DNA of 13,042 bases from Planctomycetaceae bacterium (GCA_015062085.1 SUVI01000118.1:1-13042), one strand, 5' to 3'. Numbered from the stretch's first letter, positions 1 through 7,282 are shown. The notes: generated from the sequence alone by a model not told the origin. Translations and numbers: made by a program.

Positions 1-2393
1 TTCGTCCCTTTGTCGGCTGAGTGGCAGCAGACCATAATGTACGTGACCGGCACAGGCACGGCGGCTTCGGCGTTCCAAAGAAGTTCCGCCGTTTCACCGG
101 GCTGGAAGGCGCGTTCGAGGGTCGGCTCGCCGCTGTTTCGGGTCTGACCGCGGGTCCAGCCTGCCGGGACGGTTTGACTGCCGAACGGGTCCACGAGACG
201 CAGACGGCCGCCTTTTTCGGAGCGGATGCTCACGCGGACGATTTGTCCGTCCTTCATTTCCGCGGAGAGCAGGAAGCAGCCCTTGGCGCGCAGATCCTCG
301 AACTTCGCGTCGGCTCCCGTCCAGTTGGGGAACACTTTCACGAAGCCGTGGTCGCATTGGATCAGCATCGACTGAATGAACTCCATCGCACCGATCTTTT
401 CCACACCGTGGACCCCGTCGTGAAGATGGAAGTTCTTTTGCCCGATCCGGCGGAGCTGGTGTTCCTTGAACGCATCGATCACTTTTTGAGCCGGATAGCC
501 GCACCGGATCGCAGTCGCAAAGAGCTTGGGCGTCTGGTTGATGCCGCTCCAGACGTTATTCGGAGAGACGGCGATATTCCCCTCCACAGCATTCACGGCG
601 AGAGTGCGGAAATCGTCCGTCACGTCGAATGCGAACGCCTCACCGGGGATGACGCTTTCCAGATTGATCGCGTTTCCGCCGGAAGGATTGGCCGAGCCGT
701 CCGCGTTTTCCACGCCGGAGAGCATTCGGACGGGCTTTCCGTTGATCGGGTAAACGCCGACAGGCAGAGGCGCGAGATGGTCATTGAAATCGTTCCACGC
801 CGCGATTTTCGCGTCCGGGACCTCGATGCCGATCTCACGCAGGATTGGGGCAACTTCGACGAGCGTCGCAAAAAGGTGCTTCACGCAGCCGAGAGCCGGA
901 GCACTGTTCTTCTGCAGTCCGCTCCCCTCCCAGTGTGAATCCCAGACATTGAAGCGGTACGAACCGTCGGGGAAGGTTTCCTTCTCGCACCACGCGAGGA
1001 AGAAATTGGCGGTCTTATCGAGCAGCGGAAAGACCTTTTTGAGATACTCCCGGTCGAGCGTGTATTCCCAGTGCGTGCAGATCACAGCACACTGAAACGC
1101 GCCGTTCGAGATCTGGCTCCACAGCGACTCTTCCCCCTCGGCCGACACGCCCCAAGGCCCCAGCGCTACGGGAAAGAGTGCCGCGTCGTCGATGCCGTTC
1201 GCCAGATCGGGACGCTGGTCAAGGTAATTCCGCGTATTCTGGTAGAATCGGCCTTTGCATCGGTCGATCTTCTGGAGGTTTTCTTTCGCGTTACGCACAG
1301 CACGGGGAAGGTATGCCAGAAGCGGGTCAGGGAGAGATTCGGCAATTTCGCACCGGTTCGACGCGAAACAGCCGTACCAGGTCCCTACGTAATTGTAGTT
1401 CATGTGGAAGTCATTGTGCCAGTTCGGATAGTCGGTCGTCACCCAGAGACCGTAAAGTCCAGGCGGAAACTTTCCCTGACGAACGCATGAGCCGAGCAGA
1501 TAGACTTGACCGTACCAGAACGCCTCCAGCTCCTTGTCGCCCAGTGCGACGCGGGATCTCGCCCACCAGTCTTTCCACCAGCGGACGTGATCGTTCTTCA
1601 ATTTCTCGATCTCCTCCCACGTGAATCGGCGGTTCGAGTCTGATGCTGCGACTAGGGCGAACGGAACATTCGCGCGGATCTTCAGGCTGGCTTGCGCTTC
1701 CTGCCCGCCTTCGGGGATCGTGATCCCGGTCAGTTCAGCCCCCACCGCGCTCAGGGCGGCCGTGGCGGTCCGGACCCATCCGCGCGGATCGCCTTCGGGG
1801 AGAAGATCCACAGTCGAACGCCGGACCCAGAAGCCGTCAGCGGCACTCCCCGCTTCGATCGGGAACGATTTCTTTTCATTGTGGGGAATGAGGCGCAGAT
1901 TCCAGACGTCGTCTGCATCGGAGACGCCCGTGATGATGAAAACGTCCTCGCCCGCTGCGACCCAACTCTCAAGCCGAACGCTGCCCTTGCCGAATCTGCC
2001 TTCAGTTTTCAGTACCGCAGTGGGGAGATCGAGCGTATCTTTGGAGGCGACCACTTGCGTTTCGGGCCGAATTTCCAGATCCGCGAACGAGATCGGGCCA
2101 ATGTTGTTTTCTTCCTTGCCGTTCGTCAGATCGCCGCAGCTCCACAGATCGCCGCGCGTCAGAACGAAGAGTTTCCGCTGGGCATCGCCTCCGTTCACGA
2201 CACCGAGCGACCCGTTTCCGAGCAGCGCGGCCGTCGGCAGGGAACGGTCATACGACGTTCCGGGATCCGCGCTTTCCCAAACGGGATCGAAGTCTGCCGG
2301 ATCAGGAAACTCTGCCGCAAACGCAAACGGCGCGATCATGAAAAACAGGCTGAACAGAGAGATCAGCACGGGGTACTTTCGATGGTCTTTCAT
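1..2393 (-). CDS. Secreted GH95-like glycosidase (alpha-L-fucosidase-type fold), C-terminus cut by window edge
   Basis: I read one uninterrupted minus-strand frame of 797 codons from the ATG at 2393 to the left edge, with no stop reached. Residues 1-26 form a signal peptide (hydrophobic LISLFSLFFMIAPFAFA, then a cleavage-type AFA/AE), so export is predicted. The N-terminal beta domain has LLGNGSLGVVNGG and LTRGDLWS, matching the usual GH95 'LGNGRLGAMV..G' and 'N.DTLWSG'. The (alpha/alpha)6 part has HMNYNY at 330-335, whose N332 and N334 align with the paired catalytic-site Asn of Bifidobacterium AfcA. E489 in SHWEGSG is the candidate acid and D659 in HLHDGVHG aligns with the late Asp. MLIQCDHGFVKVFPNW followed by a beta sandwich is the typical end of the family. 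The length is near that of whole GH95 enzymes, so little is probably missing. In-frame TAA at 2409-2411 fixes the start, and no Shine-Dalgarno sequence sits at normal spacing. Known GH95 activities are alpha-fucosidase and alpha-galactosidase; the substrate here is not predictable. Confidence 0.8.
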   Translation of the reverse strand, partial: MKDHRKYPVLISLFSLFFMIAPFAFAAEFPDPADFDPVWESADPGTSYDRSLPTAALLGNGSLGVVNGGDAQRKLFVLTRGDLWSCGDLTNGKEENNIGPISFADLEIRPETQVVASKDTLDLPTAVLKTEGRFGKGSVRLESWVAAGEDVFIITGVSDADDVWNLRLIPHNEKKSFPIEAGSAADGFWVRRSTVDLLPEGDPRGWVRTATAALSAVGAELTGITIPEGGQEAQASLKIRANVPFALVAASDSNRRFTWEEIEKLKNDHVRWWKDWWARSRVALGDKELEAFWYGQVYLLGSCVRQGKFPPGLYGLWVTTDYPNWHNDFHMNYNYVGTWYGCFASNRCEIAESLPDPLLAYLPRAVRNAKENLQKIDRCKGRFYQNTRNYLDQRPDLANGIDDAALFPVALGPWGVSAEGEESLWSQISNGAFQCAVICTHWEYTLDREYLKKVFPLLDKTANFFLAWCEKETFPDGSYRFNVWDSHWEGSGLQKNSAPALGCVKHLFATLVEVAPILREIGIEVPDAKIAAWNDFNDHLAPLPVGVYPINGKPVRMLSGVENADGSANPSGGNAINLESVIPGEAFAFDVTDDFRTLAVNAVEGNIAVSPNNVWSGINQTPKLFATAIRCGYPAQKVIDAFKEHQLRRIGQKNFHLHDGVHGVEKIGAMEFIQSMLIQCDHGFVKVFPNWTGADAKFEDLRAKGCFLLSAEMKDGQIVRVSIRSEKGGRLRLVDPFGSQTVPAGWTRGQTRNSGEPTLERAFQPGETAELLWNAEAAVPVPVTYIMVCCHSADKGT

Positions 2394-2481
2394 TTCGGTT
2401 TTCAGTTTTTACTTTTCAGTTGTCCTCCGGCAGCCTCTAAAACCGTGTTTTCATGCAAAAGCCGCCGATCCATGTCCCCCC

Positions 2482-2510
2482 ATTATACCATGAAAAAAAT
2501 GAGTTGTCAA
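2482..2510 (-). promoter_or_regulatory. Sigma70-type promoter of the GH95-like gene
   Basis: Read on the minus strand, TTGACA (2510-2505) and TATAAT (2487-2482) are both perfect consensus hexamers, 17 bp apart. A TGG just before the -10 gives an extended -10 (TGGTATAAT). Transcription should start near 2475, giving a leader of about 80 nt before the ATG at 2393. That leader holds GGAGGACA at 2428-2421, which is 27 nt upstream of the start and so too far to serve it, and a possible 23-codon upstream ORF (2473-2402). Confidence 0.8.
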
Positions 2511-2827
2511 GGAGTTTTTCGGGCAGACTTCCGGCAGGTGCGTACCGGGCCGAGCCGTGATCTTGTCGCGGAGTGTACTGAAACGGAAAACACGAAATCG
2601 CGCAAAATGGATCTTAAGATCTTTAAAATCACTTTGTGAGATCCGATCTTTCGTGCCTTTCGTGTTCCCCACTCTGTGTCTTTCTGTGTTTTCAGTGGTA
2701 AAACCGGCTGGAAGATACCGGATAGACCTTCAATAAGAAGTATTCTTATGAAAGGAAACGGCCGAAACTTTTAATAAGAAGAGTCTTGAAACAGGCAAAT
2801 GTACTCCGTCATCTGATAGACTCGGTT
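2511..2827. other. Intergenic stretch without a recognisable gene
   Basis: I find no convincing coding frame here. It holds a perfect 12-bp palindrome GATCTTAAGATC (2610-2621), the degenerate repeat tract at 2648-2700, a small inverted repeat ATAAGAA/TTCTTAT with a GTA loop (2733-2749), and two copies of AATAAGAAG (2732-2740 and 2773-2781). The first AATAAGAAG copy forms the left arm of the inverted repeat. No clear terminator with a U-tract was found for the minus-strand ORF that ends at 2828. Confidence 0.5.
2648..2700. repeat. Degenerate short-period repeat (TTTCGTG/TTTCTGTGT type)
   Basis: Successive short units CTTTCGTGC, CTTTCGTGT, CTCTGTGT, CTTTCTGTGT and TTTCAGTGGT follow one another with a period of about 9-11 nt. 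The opposite strand reads as ACCACTGAAAACACAG, then AAGACACAGAG and similar blocks. I recall look-alike intergenic tracts (ACCACGAAGGACACGAAG type) from several bacterial phyla, but that link is from memory and no function is established. The tract is noncoding as far as I can see. Confidence 0.45.
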
Positions 2828-3259
2828 TCAGGACGTCCCCGTGACCTCATTCAGGATCCCATCCCGCGTCAATTCGTTCAGGATCGCATCCCGCGTCAAT
2901 TCGTTCAGGATCCCATCCCGCGTCAATTCGTTCAGGATCGCATTGACCATCGGCAGCGACAGCTCGAGTTTCTGTGCCAGATCCGCAGCCGCCAGAGTCG
3001 GTTCCGAGAAATATGCCTGGATCACTCTGTCAATATTCCCTGTATTTCTTTTTTCGAGAGATTTGACATACAGATCCATTTTCTCAACGCAGGTGAGCGC
3101 TCGAACGTAATTACGGACTTCCTGATGGTCATTTCGTTTTTCGAGGGCGGCTTCTTCGATCGGAAGCAGGTCTTCCTCAAGCCCTTCCAGAAGAAACTCA
3201 GGATCCATTTCAGATAAAAAACAGCCATACAGAGCAAAAAACTTTCCTATCTCGCGCAA
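2828..3259 (-). CDS. Small winged-helix ORF, probably a core-deleted Fic-family remnant
   Basis: This is an open frame of 143 codons from a TTG at 3259, or 126 from the ATG at 3208; neither has a good ribosome site. I do not recognise a whole protein. The first half contains EEAALEKRNDHQEVRNYVRAL, one residue split aside resembling the helix before the catalytic domain of Fic proteins ('..EV.NYV.AL'). The second half, LAAADLAQKLELSLPMVNA leading into ILNELTRDGILNEVTG, resembles the winged helix at the end of many Fic proteins ('.L...GIL.EVTG..R.R'). The HPFxDGNGRxxR core expected between them is absent, and the frame stops three residues after EVTG. The recognition-helix end ILNELTRDG is repeated, encoded by a 27-bp DNA repeat. 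I infer a decayed gene with an internal deletion. It could instead be a small DNA-binding protein. It is divergent from alaS across 93 bp. Confidence 0.45.
   Translation of the reverse strand: MREIGKFFALYGCFLSEMDPEFLLEGLEEDLLPIEEAALEKRNDHQEVRNYVRALTCVEKMDLYVKSLEKRNTGNIDRVIQAYFSEPTLAAADLAQKLELSLPMVNAILNELTRDGILNELTRDAILNELTRDGILNEVTGTS
2848..2941 (-). repeat. 27-bp in-frame tandem repeat, three full copies plus a degenerate partial
   Basis: Full copies lie at 2861-2887, 2888-2914 and 2915-2941, with a degenerate part-copy at about 2848-2860. The only difference between full copies is one G/C position near the unit end (GATCGC or GATCCC), which alternates and swaps Ala for Gly in the encoded ILNELTRDG/A. 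This hints at a 54-bp higher-order unit. The copies are otherwise identical, so the expansion is recent or kept uniform by slippage. Confidence 0.9.
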
Positions 3260-3265
3260 GGGGTA

Positions 3266-3294
3266 CTGTTTTTCTTTTTAAAATGTGGTATAAT
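3266..3294 (+). promoter_or_regulatory. alaS promoter, extended -10 type
   Basis: TATAAT at 3289-3294 is preceded by TGG, giving TGTGGTATAAT. The -35 region at 17 bp spacing (3266-3271, CTGTTT) is weak, as is usual for extended -10 promoters. Start of transcription is expected near 3301, giving a leader of about 50 nt, too short for a T-box. Confidence 0.65.
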
Positions 3295-3352
3295 GTGAAA
3301 AATTTTATTTTGTTTTTCCGGCTTCCAGCGAAAAATTTTCAGGAAACGAATC

Positions 3353-6091
3353 ATGAAAACTAACGAACTTCGTGAAATGTACCTTTCGTTTTTCGAATCG
3401 AAAGGCTGTGTCCGCCGTCCGAGCGACGTCCTTGTGCCGAAATGGGATCCGTCCGTCCTCTTCACGCCCGCAGGGATGAACCAGTTCAAGGATCACTTCC
3501 TCGGACGCTGCAAACTCGATTTCACCCGCGCTACCACGTGCCAGAAATGTCTGCGCACCGGCGACATCGACAATGTGGGACGCACGGCATACCATCACAC
3601 GTTCTTTGAAATGCTCGGAAACTTCAGTTTCGGCGACTACTTCAAGCGCGAAGCCATCTCCTGGGCGTGGGAATTCCTCACCAGTCCCAATTATCTCAAC
3701 CTCAAGAAAGATACCCTGAGCGTCACCGTCTACAAAACGGACCAGGAAGCCTACGACATCTGGCATGATGAGATCGGGCTGGCTCCGGATCAGATCGAAC
3801 GCAAGGAAGAGGACGAAAACTTCTGGCCGGCGAGCGCGCCGAGCGAAGGTCCCGACGGTGTCTGTGGTCCGTGCAGTGAGATCTACTATCACACGCCGCT
3901 GGGTGAAGTGGAGATCTGGAACCTCGTTTTCACGCAGTTTGAGCGCAAGGGCGCACCGACCGGCACGGACGAAAACGGACTGTTCAACAACCTGTTCCCG
4001 CTGCCGAGCAAGAACATCGACACCGGTATGGGGCTGGAACGCTGCGCGAGCGCGCTTCAGGGAGCCACGACGAACTACCACATCGACATTCTCCGTCCGA
4101 TCGTGGAAGCTGCCGGGGAGGTCTGCGGCGTGAAATACGTTCCGACTGACGACAACGGACGCCGTCTGCGCCGTATCTGTGACCATGTGCGTGCCTGCAC
4201 GTTCGCCATTCACGAAAACGTCTATCCGGGCGCGAACAAAGAAGAGTACGTCGTGAAGCGTCTCCTCCGCCGCGGCGTTCTCGACGGCCGCCGCATGGGA
4301 CTCTCCGAACCGTTCCTCTGGAAAGTCGTTCCGGCCGTCATCGAGCAGATGAAAGCCGCGTATCCGGAACTCGTTGAAACGCAGGAGCAGGTCCAGGAAG
4401 TCATTCGCCGCGAAGAAGCGAACTTCCTCACCACGGTCGACAATGGACTTGGAAAGATCGAACGTCTCTTCAATCAGATGAAGTCCGAAAACCGTGCCGA
4501 GATCACCGGTGCCGAAGCCGCCGAAATGTACACGACGTACGGTTTCCCGCCGGAACTGTTCGAAACGATCGCCGCCGAACGCAACTTCTCGTTCGACTGG
4601 GACGGATACAAGGAAGCGATGCGCAAGCACGGTGAAGAATCCGGAGCGGGCCGCCGTGTCGAACTCTTCAAATCCGGGCCGATCGAAGCTCTCAAGTCCG
4701 AGATCCACAATTCGAAATTCGTCGGATACGAGACTCTCGACGTTGACAAAACGGTCGTTCTGGGCATCATCTCGAACAATGTGGCGGTCTCGACGCTGAC
4801 GCATGGTTCCGATGCCGCGAGCGAAAAGGACGTTATGCTCGTTCTCGCGCACACCCCGTTCTACGGTGAAATGGGCGGTCAGATCGGCGATACGGGCACG
4901 ATCTCTTCCAACGGCGACATGATCTCCGTCAACCTCGGCGACACGCCGCTGATGGCGCTCACGCCGGAAGAACGCAAGCTCCTGATCTCCGTCCTTCCGT
5001 CCGAAGCGACCGGGGCGGAACCGTTTGAGTTTGAAGTCACGGACACGCAGAACAATAACGGGCTGCTCATCCACATCGGGCGTCTGAAGTCCGGTTCCAT
5101 CCGCGTCGGTCAGATCGTCTCGGCCAACGTGGACGCGAAACGCCGTCACTCGATCGAGCGTGCCCACTCCGCGACGCACCTTCTTCAGGCGATCCTCCAG
5201 AAACACCTTGGTTCTCACGCCCAGCAGCGCGGTTCGAAGGTGACGGAAGACACCCTCCGCTTCGACTTCTCCCACCCGCAGGCCGTCCCGGCGGAGATCC
5301 TGCTGAAAGTCGGCAAGGAAGTCAACCAGTGCATTCTGGAAGCCGCGGAAGTCTCCGGCAAGATCATGCCGCTGGAAGAAGCGCGTCAGACCGGCGCGAT
5401 GATGCTCTTCGGCGAAAAGTATCCGGACAATGTCCGCGTCGTCTCGATGGGACCGTCGAAGGAACTCTGCGGCGGTACGCACGTCTCGAACATCGCGAAG
5501 ATCGGTGCGTTCAAGATCCTGTCGGAAGAAAGCGTTTCGACCGGCACTCGCCGCATCACGGCCATCACGGGGATGAAGGTCCTTGAGTACATGTCCGCGC
5601 GTGAGCAGGTCCTGACGCAGCTGGCGCAGGAAATGCGTTCGTCGGTCGATGAACTTCCGGCTCGCGTGGACGCGCTGTACAAAGAGGTCAAAAAGCTCAA
5701 GAAAGAACTTGCCGAAGCGAAGAAAGAAGGCGGTCCGGGTCTGGAAGAGCTGATGAAGAAGGTCGAGGAACGCGACGGATACAATCTTTTGGTCGCGGAG
5801 ATCCCCGGCGGTCCGGAAGCGATGCGTGAAATGTCTGATCAGCTTCTGCGCCATGTTCCGCGCCTTGCCGTGATGCTCGGAAGCCAGATGGACGGCGGAA
5901 AAGCCTCCCTCGCCGCCACGGTGAGCCGTGATCTGCTGGCGGAAGGTTTCGACGCTGCGAAATGGATCCGTTCGGTCTCCAAGCTCATTCAGGGCGGAGG
6001 CGGCGGACGTCCCGATTTCGCGCAGGCTGGCGGAAAAGACGGCTCGAAACTTGCGGAAGCGCTTGAGATGGCGAAGACTACGGTCAAGTAA
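3353..6091 (+). CDS. alaS: Alanine--tRNA ligase
   Basis: This cytoplasmic class II synthetase charges tRNA-Ala with alanine and hydrolyses mischarged Ser/Gly-tRNA-Ala. At 912 aa it is a little longer than the roughly 875 aa of E. coli AlaRS, with all domains present. The class II core has motif 2, HHTFFEMLGNFSFGDYFK (81-98), and motif 3, GMGLER (225-230). The editing domain has the zinc-type pairs H605-SAT-H609 and C706-GGT-H710. A Lys/Glu-rich coiled coil follows (about 780-800). The C-Ala domain carries the glycine-rich GGGGGRPDFAQAGGKD beginning near 881. The ATG at 3353 is chosen because AGGA (3341-3344) lies 8 nt upstream and the N-terminus begins as in other AlaRS. It has its own promoter and terminator, so it is probably a single-gene unit. 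All key residues I can check are intact. Confidence 0.98.
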   Translation: MKTNELREMYLSFFESKGCVRRPSDVLVPKWDPSVLFTPAGMNQFKDHFLGRCKLDFTRATTCQKCLRTGDIDNVGRTAYHHTFFEMLGNFSFGDYFKREAISWAWEFLTSPNYLNLKKDTLSVTVYKTDQEAYDIWHDEIGLAPDQIERKEEDENFWPASAPSEGPDGVCGPCSEIYYHTPLGEVEIWNLVFTQFERKGAPTGTDENGLFNNLFPLPSKNIDTGMGLERCASALQGATTNYHIDILRPIVEAAGEVCGVKYVPTDDNGRRLRRICDHVRACTFAIHENVYPGANKEEYVVKRLLRRGVLDGRRMGLSEPFLWKVVPAVIEQMKAAYPELVETQEQVQEVIRREEANFLTTVDNGLGKIERLFNQMKSENRAEITGAEAAEMYTTYGFPPELFETIAAERNFSFDWDGYKEAMRKHGEESGAGRRVELFKSGPIEALKSEIHNSKFVGYETLDVDKTVVLGIISNNVAVSTLTHGSDAASEKDVMLVLAHTPFYGEMGGQIGDTGTISSNGDMISVNLGDTPLMALTPEERKLLISVLPSEATGAEPFEFEVTDTQNNNGLLIHIGRLKSGSIRVGQIVSANVDAKRRHSIERAHSATHLLQAILQKHLGSHAQQRGSKVTEDTLRFDFSHPQAVPAEILLKVGKEVNQCILEAAEVSGKIMPLEEARQTGAMMLFGEKYPDNVRVVSMGPSKELCGGTHVSNIAKIGAFKILSEESVSTGTRRITAITGMKVLEYMSAREQVLTQLAQEMRSSVDELPARVDALYKEVKKLKKELAEAKKEGGPGLEELMKKVEERDGYNLLVAEIPGGPEAMREMSDQLLRHVPRLAVMLGSQMDGGKASLAATVSRDLLAEGFDAAKWIRSVSKLIQGGGGGRPDFAQAGGKDGSKLAEALEMAKTTVK

Positions 6092-6120
6092 GAGCGAGTT
6101 CGGTTTCTAAGATCAGTCTT

Positions 6121-6155
6121 ACTCGAGGAACACGCCATGTTCCTCGAGTTTTTTT
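6121..6155 (+). terminator. Rho-independent terminator of alaS
   Basis: A 12-bp perfect stem (6121-6132 with 6138-6149, arm ACTCGAGGAACA) closes a 5-nt loop CGCCA and runs directly into seven T (6149-6155). It begins 29 nt after the alaS stop. On the minus strand the hairpin is not followed by a U-tract, so it probably acts only on alaS. Confidence 0.93.
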
Positions 6156-6181
6156 AGGGAAACTTTTTGGGGAAACGGAGG

Positions 6182-7183
6182 TCACGGCAGCTCGATCGTG
6201 TCCGGGAGCGGTTCCTGAGGCTGCGGCGGACGGGTGCGCATGTTGACGAATGTGATGAAAATGGCCGTCAGCAGCAATGCGATCCCTATGCCAAGGAGAA
6301 CTTCTCTCAATGGGGAGGATCCTGCGTCTTCTTTCGTTTTTTCGTCGTGAGCTGTATTTTCAGCATTCTGCGGAGTCTTGCCGTTTGGGGGCGAAACGTA
6401 GAACCAGAGCGGCTTTTTTGCGTAAAATGCCGGAGCTGTACCGAGGACGCCATTGCTTTGCTCGTAGAGGTAGTGTTTGAAAAAAACACCATCAATGACC
6501 ACTGGAATGCGGACCTCTTTTTCGATGGGGAAGTTTTCCGGGATCTCTAGTGTGTTGACCATGACGGGTTCCGCCGGAGCATCGTCGGGTTGGATCCAGA
6601 GCTCATAGTAATGGTCGAAATCGTATCCGAAATCTGCGTCCTTCTGTTTTGAAGGTTCATTTTTCGTCTGGGAAGTTTCGGCAGGCGCGGGAGCTGGCGC
6701 GTCTGACGGCAGGCGTTTTCTGCTTTCGGAGGCGATGCTCTTTTTTTGGATCAGGCGAATGTGTCCGCGGATCCGGATGACATTTCCGCGGTAGGCTCCC
6801 GGCTGTTTGGCGTACTGCGCGAAGAGAACACGCCCGACGGATGCGTCTCGCAGTTCTTCAACTGTCATGGAGTTGACGCGGTTCCAGATCTTCATGAGGG
6901 AACGTGTTTCTGCAGCGTAAATGGGGGCATTGTCCTGAATTTCTTCGAGCATATCCTGTGAGATCCCCGGCAGAAGTCTGTCCGTGCGGGCAATGTCTTC
7001 CATTTTATCCATCCAGTCAGGCGGAATGCGGTTGGTGTCGGTGAGCGTGAAGAGAGCTTTCCATGAGTTTTCCTGGCAAAAATGCCATCCAAGGATGAAA
7101 AAAAGTCCCAAAATAAAAAAAGTCTGAGAAAATCGTCTTCGGCCTTTTCGGGTGGAAAAGGTTGGGACACTTCTTTGTGTCAT
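6182..7183 (-). CDS. Two-helix membrane protein with an OB-like middle domain, function unknown
   Basis: 333 aa, unrecognised by name. An Arg/Lys-rich N-terminus (RKGRRR) precedes a membrane segment at about 19-36 (FSQTFFILGLFFILGWHF). A second segment lies near the C-terminus, about 294-314 (LLGIGIALLLTAIFITFVN), followed by a short proline-rich tail. The loop between them of about 250 aa should be periplasmic. Within it, PGAYRGNVIRIRGHIR looks like the first strands of an OB fold. After a low-complexity Pro/Ala/Glu/Lys insert, YELWIQPDD, EVRIPVVIDGVFFKHYLYE and PLWFYV follow in an order I recall from planctomycete hypothetical proteins. The ATG is set by AAGGAAA 9 nt upstream, and the sequence AGGAAACGAATCATG is identical to that of alaS. 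It is transcribed alone from its own promoter and converges on alaS. No catalytic motif is visible. Confidence 0.8.
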   Translation of the reverse strand: MTQRSVPTFSTRKGRRRFSQTFFILGLFFILGWHFCQENSWKALFTLTDTNRIPPDWMDKMEDIARTDRLLPGISQDMLEEIQDNAPIYAAETRSLMKIWNRVNSMTVEELRDASVGRVLFAQYAKQPGAYRGNVIRIRGHIRLIQKKSIASESRKRLPSDAPAPAPAETSQTKNEPSKQKDADFGYDFDHYYELWIQPDDAPAEPVMVNTLEIPENFPIEKEVRIPVVIDGVFFKHYLYEQSNGVLGTAPAFYAKKPLWFYVSPPNGKTPQNAENTAHDEKTKEDAGSSPLREVLLGIGIALLLTAIFITFVNMRTRPPQPQEPLPDTIELP

Positions 7184-7219
7184 GATTCGTTTCCTTTCGT
7201 AAAACTGCGTGCGAAACGC

Positions 7220-7233
7220 ATTTTGATCAAAAT
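7220..7233. promoter_or_regulatory. Perfect 14-bp palindrome in the leader of the membrane-protein gene
   Basis: ATTTTGATCAAAAT reads the same on both strands. It lies between the predicted transcription start (about 7248) and the ATG (7183) of the minus-strand gene, a place where a repressor could block transcription. No binding protein is known to me, and AT-rich chance palindromes do occur. Confidence 0.3.
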
Positions 7234-7254
7234 TTCAGTCTCGTACTTTCTTTT

Positions 7255-7282
7255 ATTATACCACATTCAAAAATTTCGTAAA
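7255..7282 (-). promoter_or_regulatory. Promoter of the two-helix membrane-protein gene
   Basis: On the minus strand, TATAAT (7260-7255) is preceded by ATGTGG, giving ATGTGGTATAAT, the same 12 bases as in the alaS promoter. The best -35 is TTTACG (7282-7277) at 16 bp spacing. The leader would be about 65 nt. Confidence 0.65.

Noticed and set aside
21..2639. Several plus-strand open frames (21-938, 1071-1490, 1621-2493, 1692-2639)
   Set aside because: All but the tails of the last two lie opposite the single continuous GH95-like frame on the minus strand, have shadow-like composition and show no family motif.
2848..2941. CRISPR array
   Set aside because: The units are directly adjacent with no spacers, and no cas genes are nearby.
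2786..3217. Plus-strand frame with PRQFVQD repeats
   Set aside because: The repeats are the same 27-bp units read on the other strand. The minus reading gives a sensible helix-turn-helix, and the plus reading gives nothing recognisable.
3295..3352. T-box or riboswitch in front of alaS
   Set aside because: The leader is only about 50 nt, AT-rich and without an antiterminator or terminator stem.
3305..5854. An 849-codon open frame on the minus strand, antisense to alaS
   Set aside because: It is rich in Arg, Asp, His, Phe and Val with no recognisable domain and lies wholly opposite a clearly conserved gene. Codon bias in alaS explains the lack of stops.
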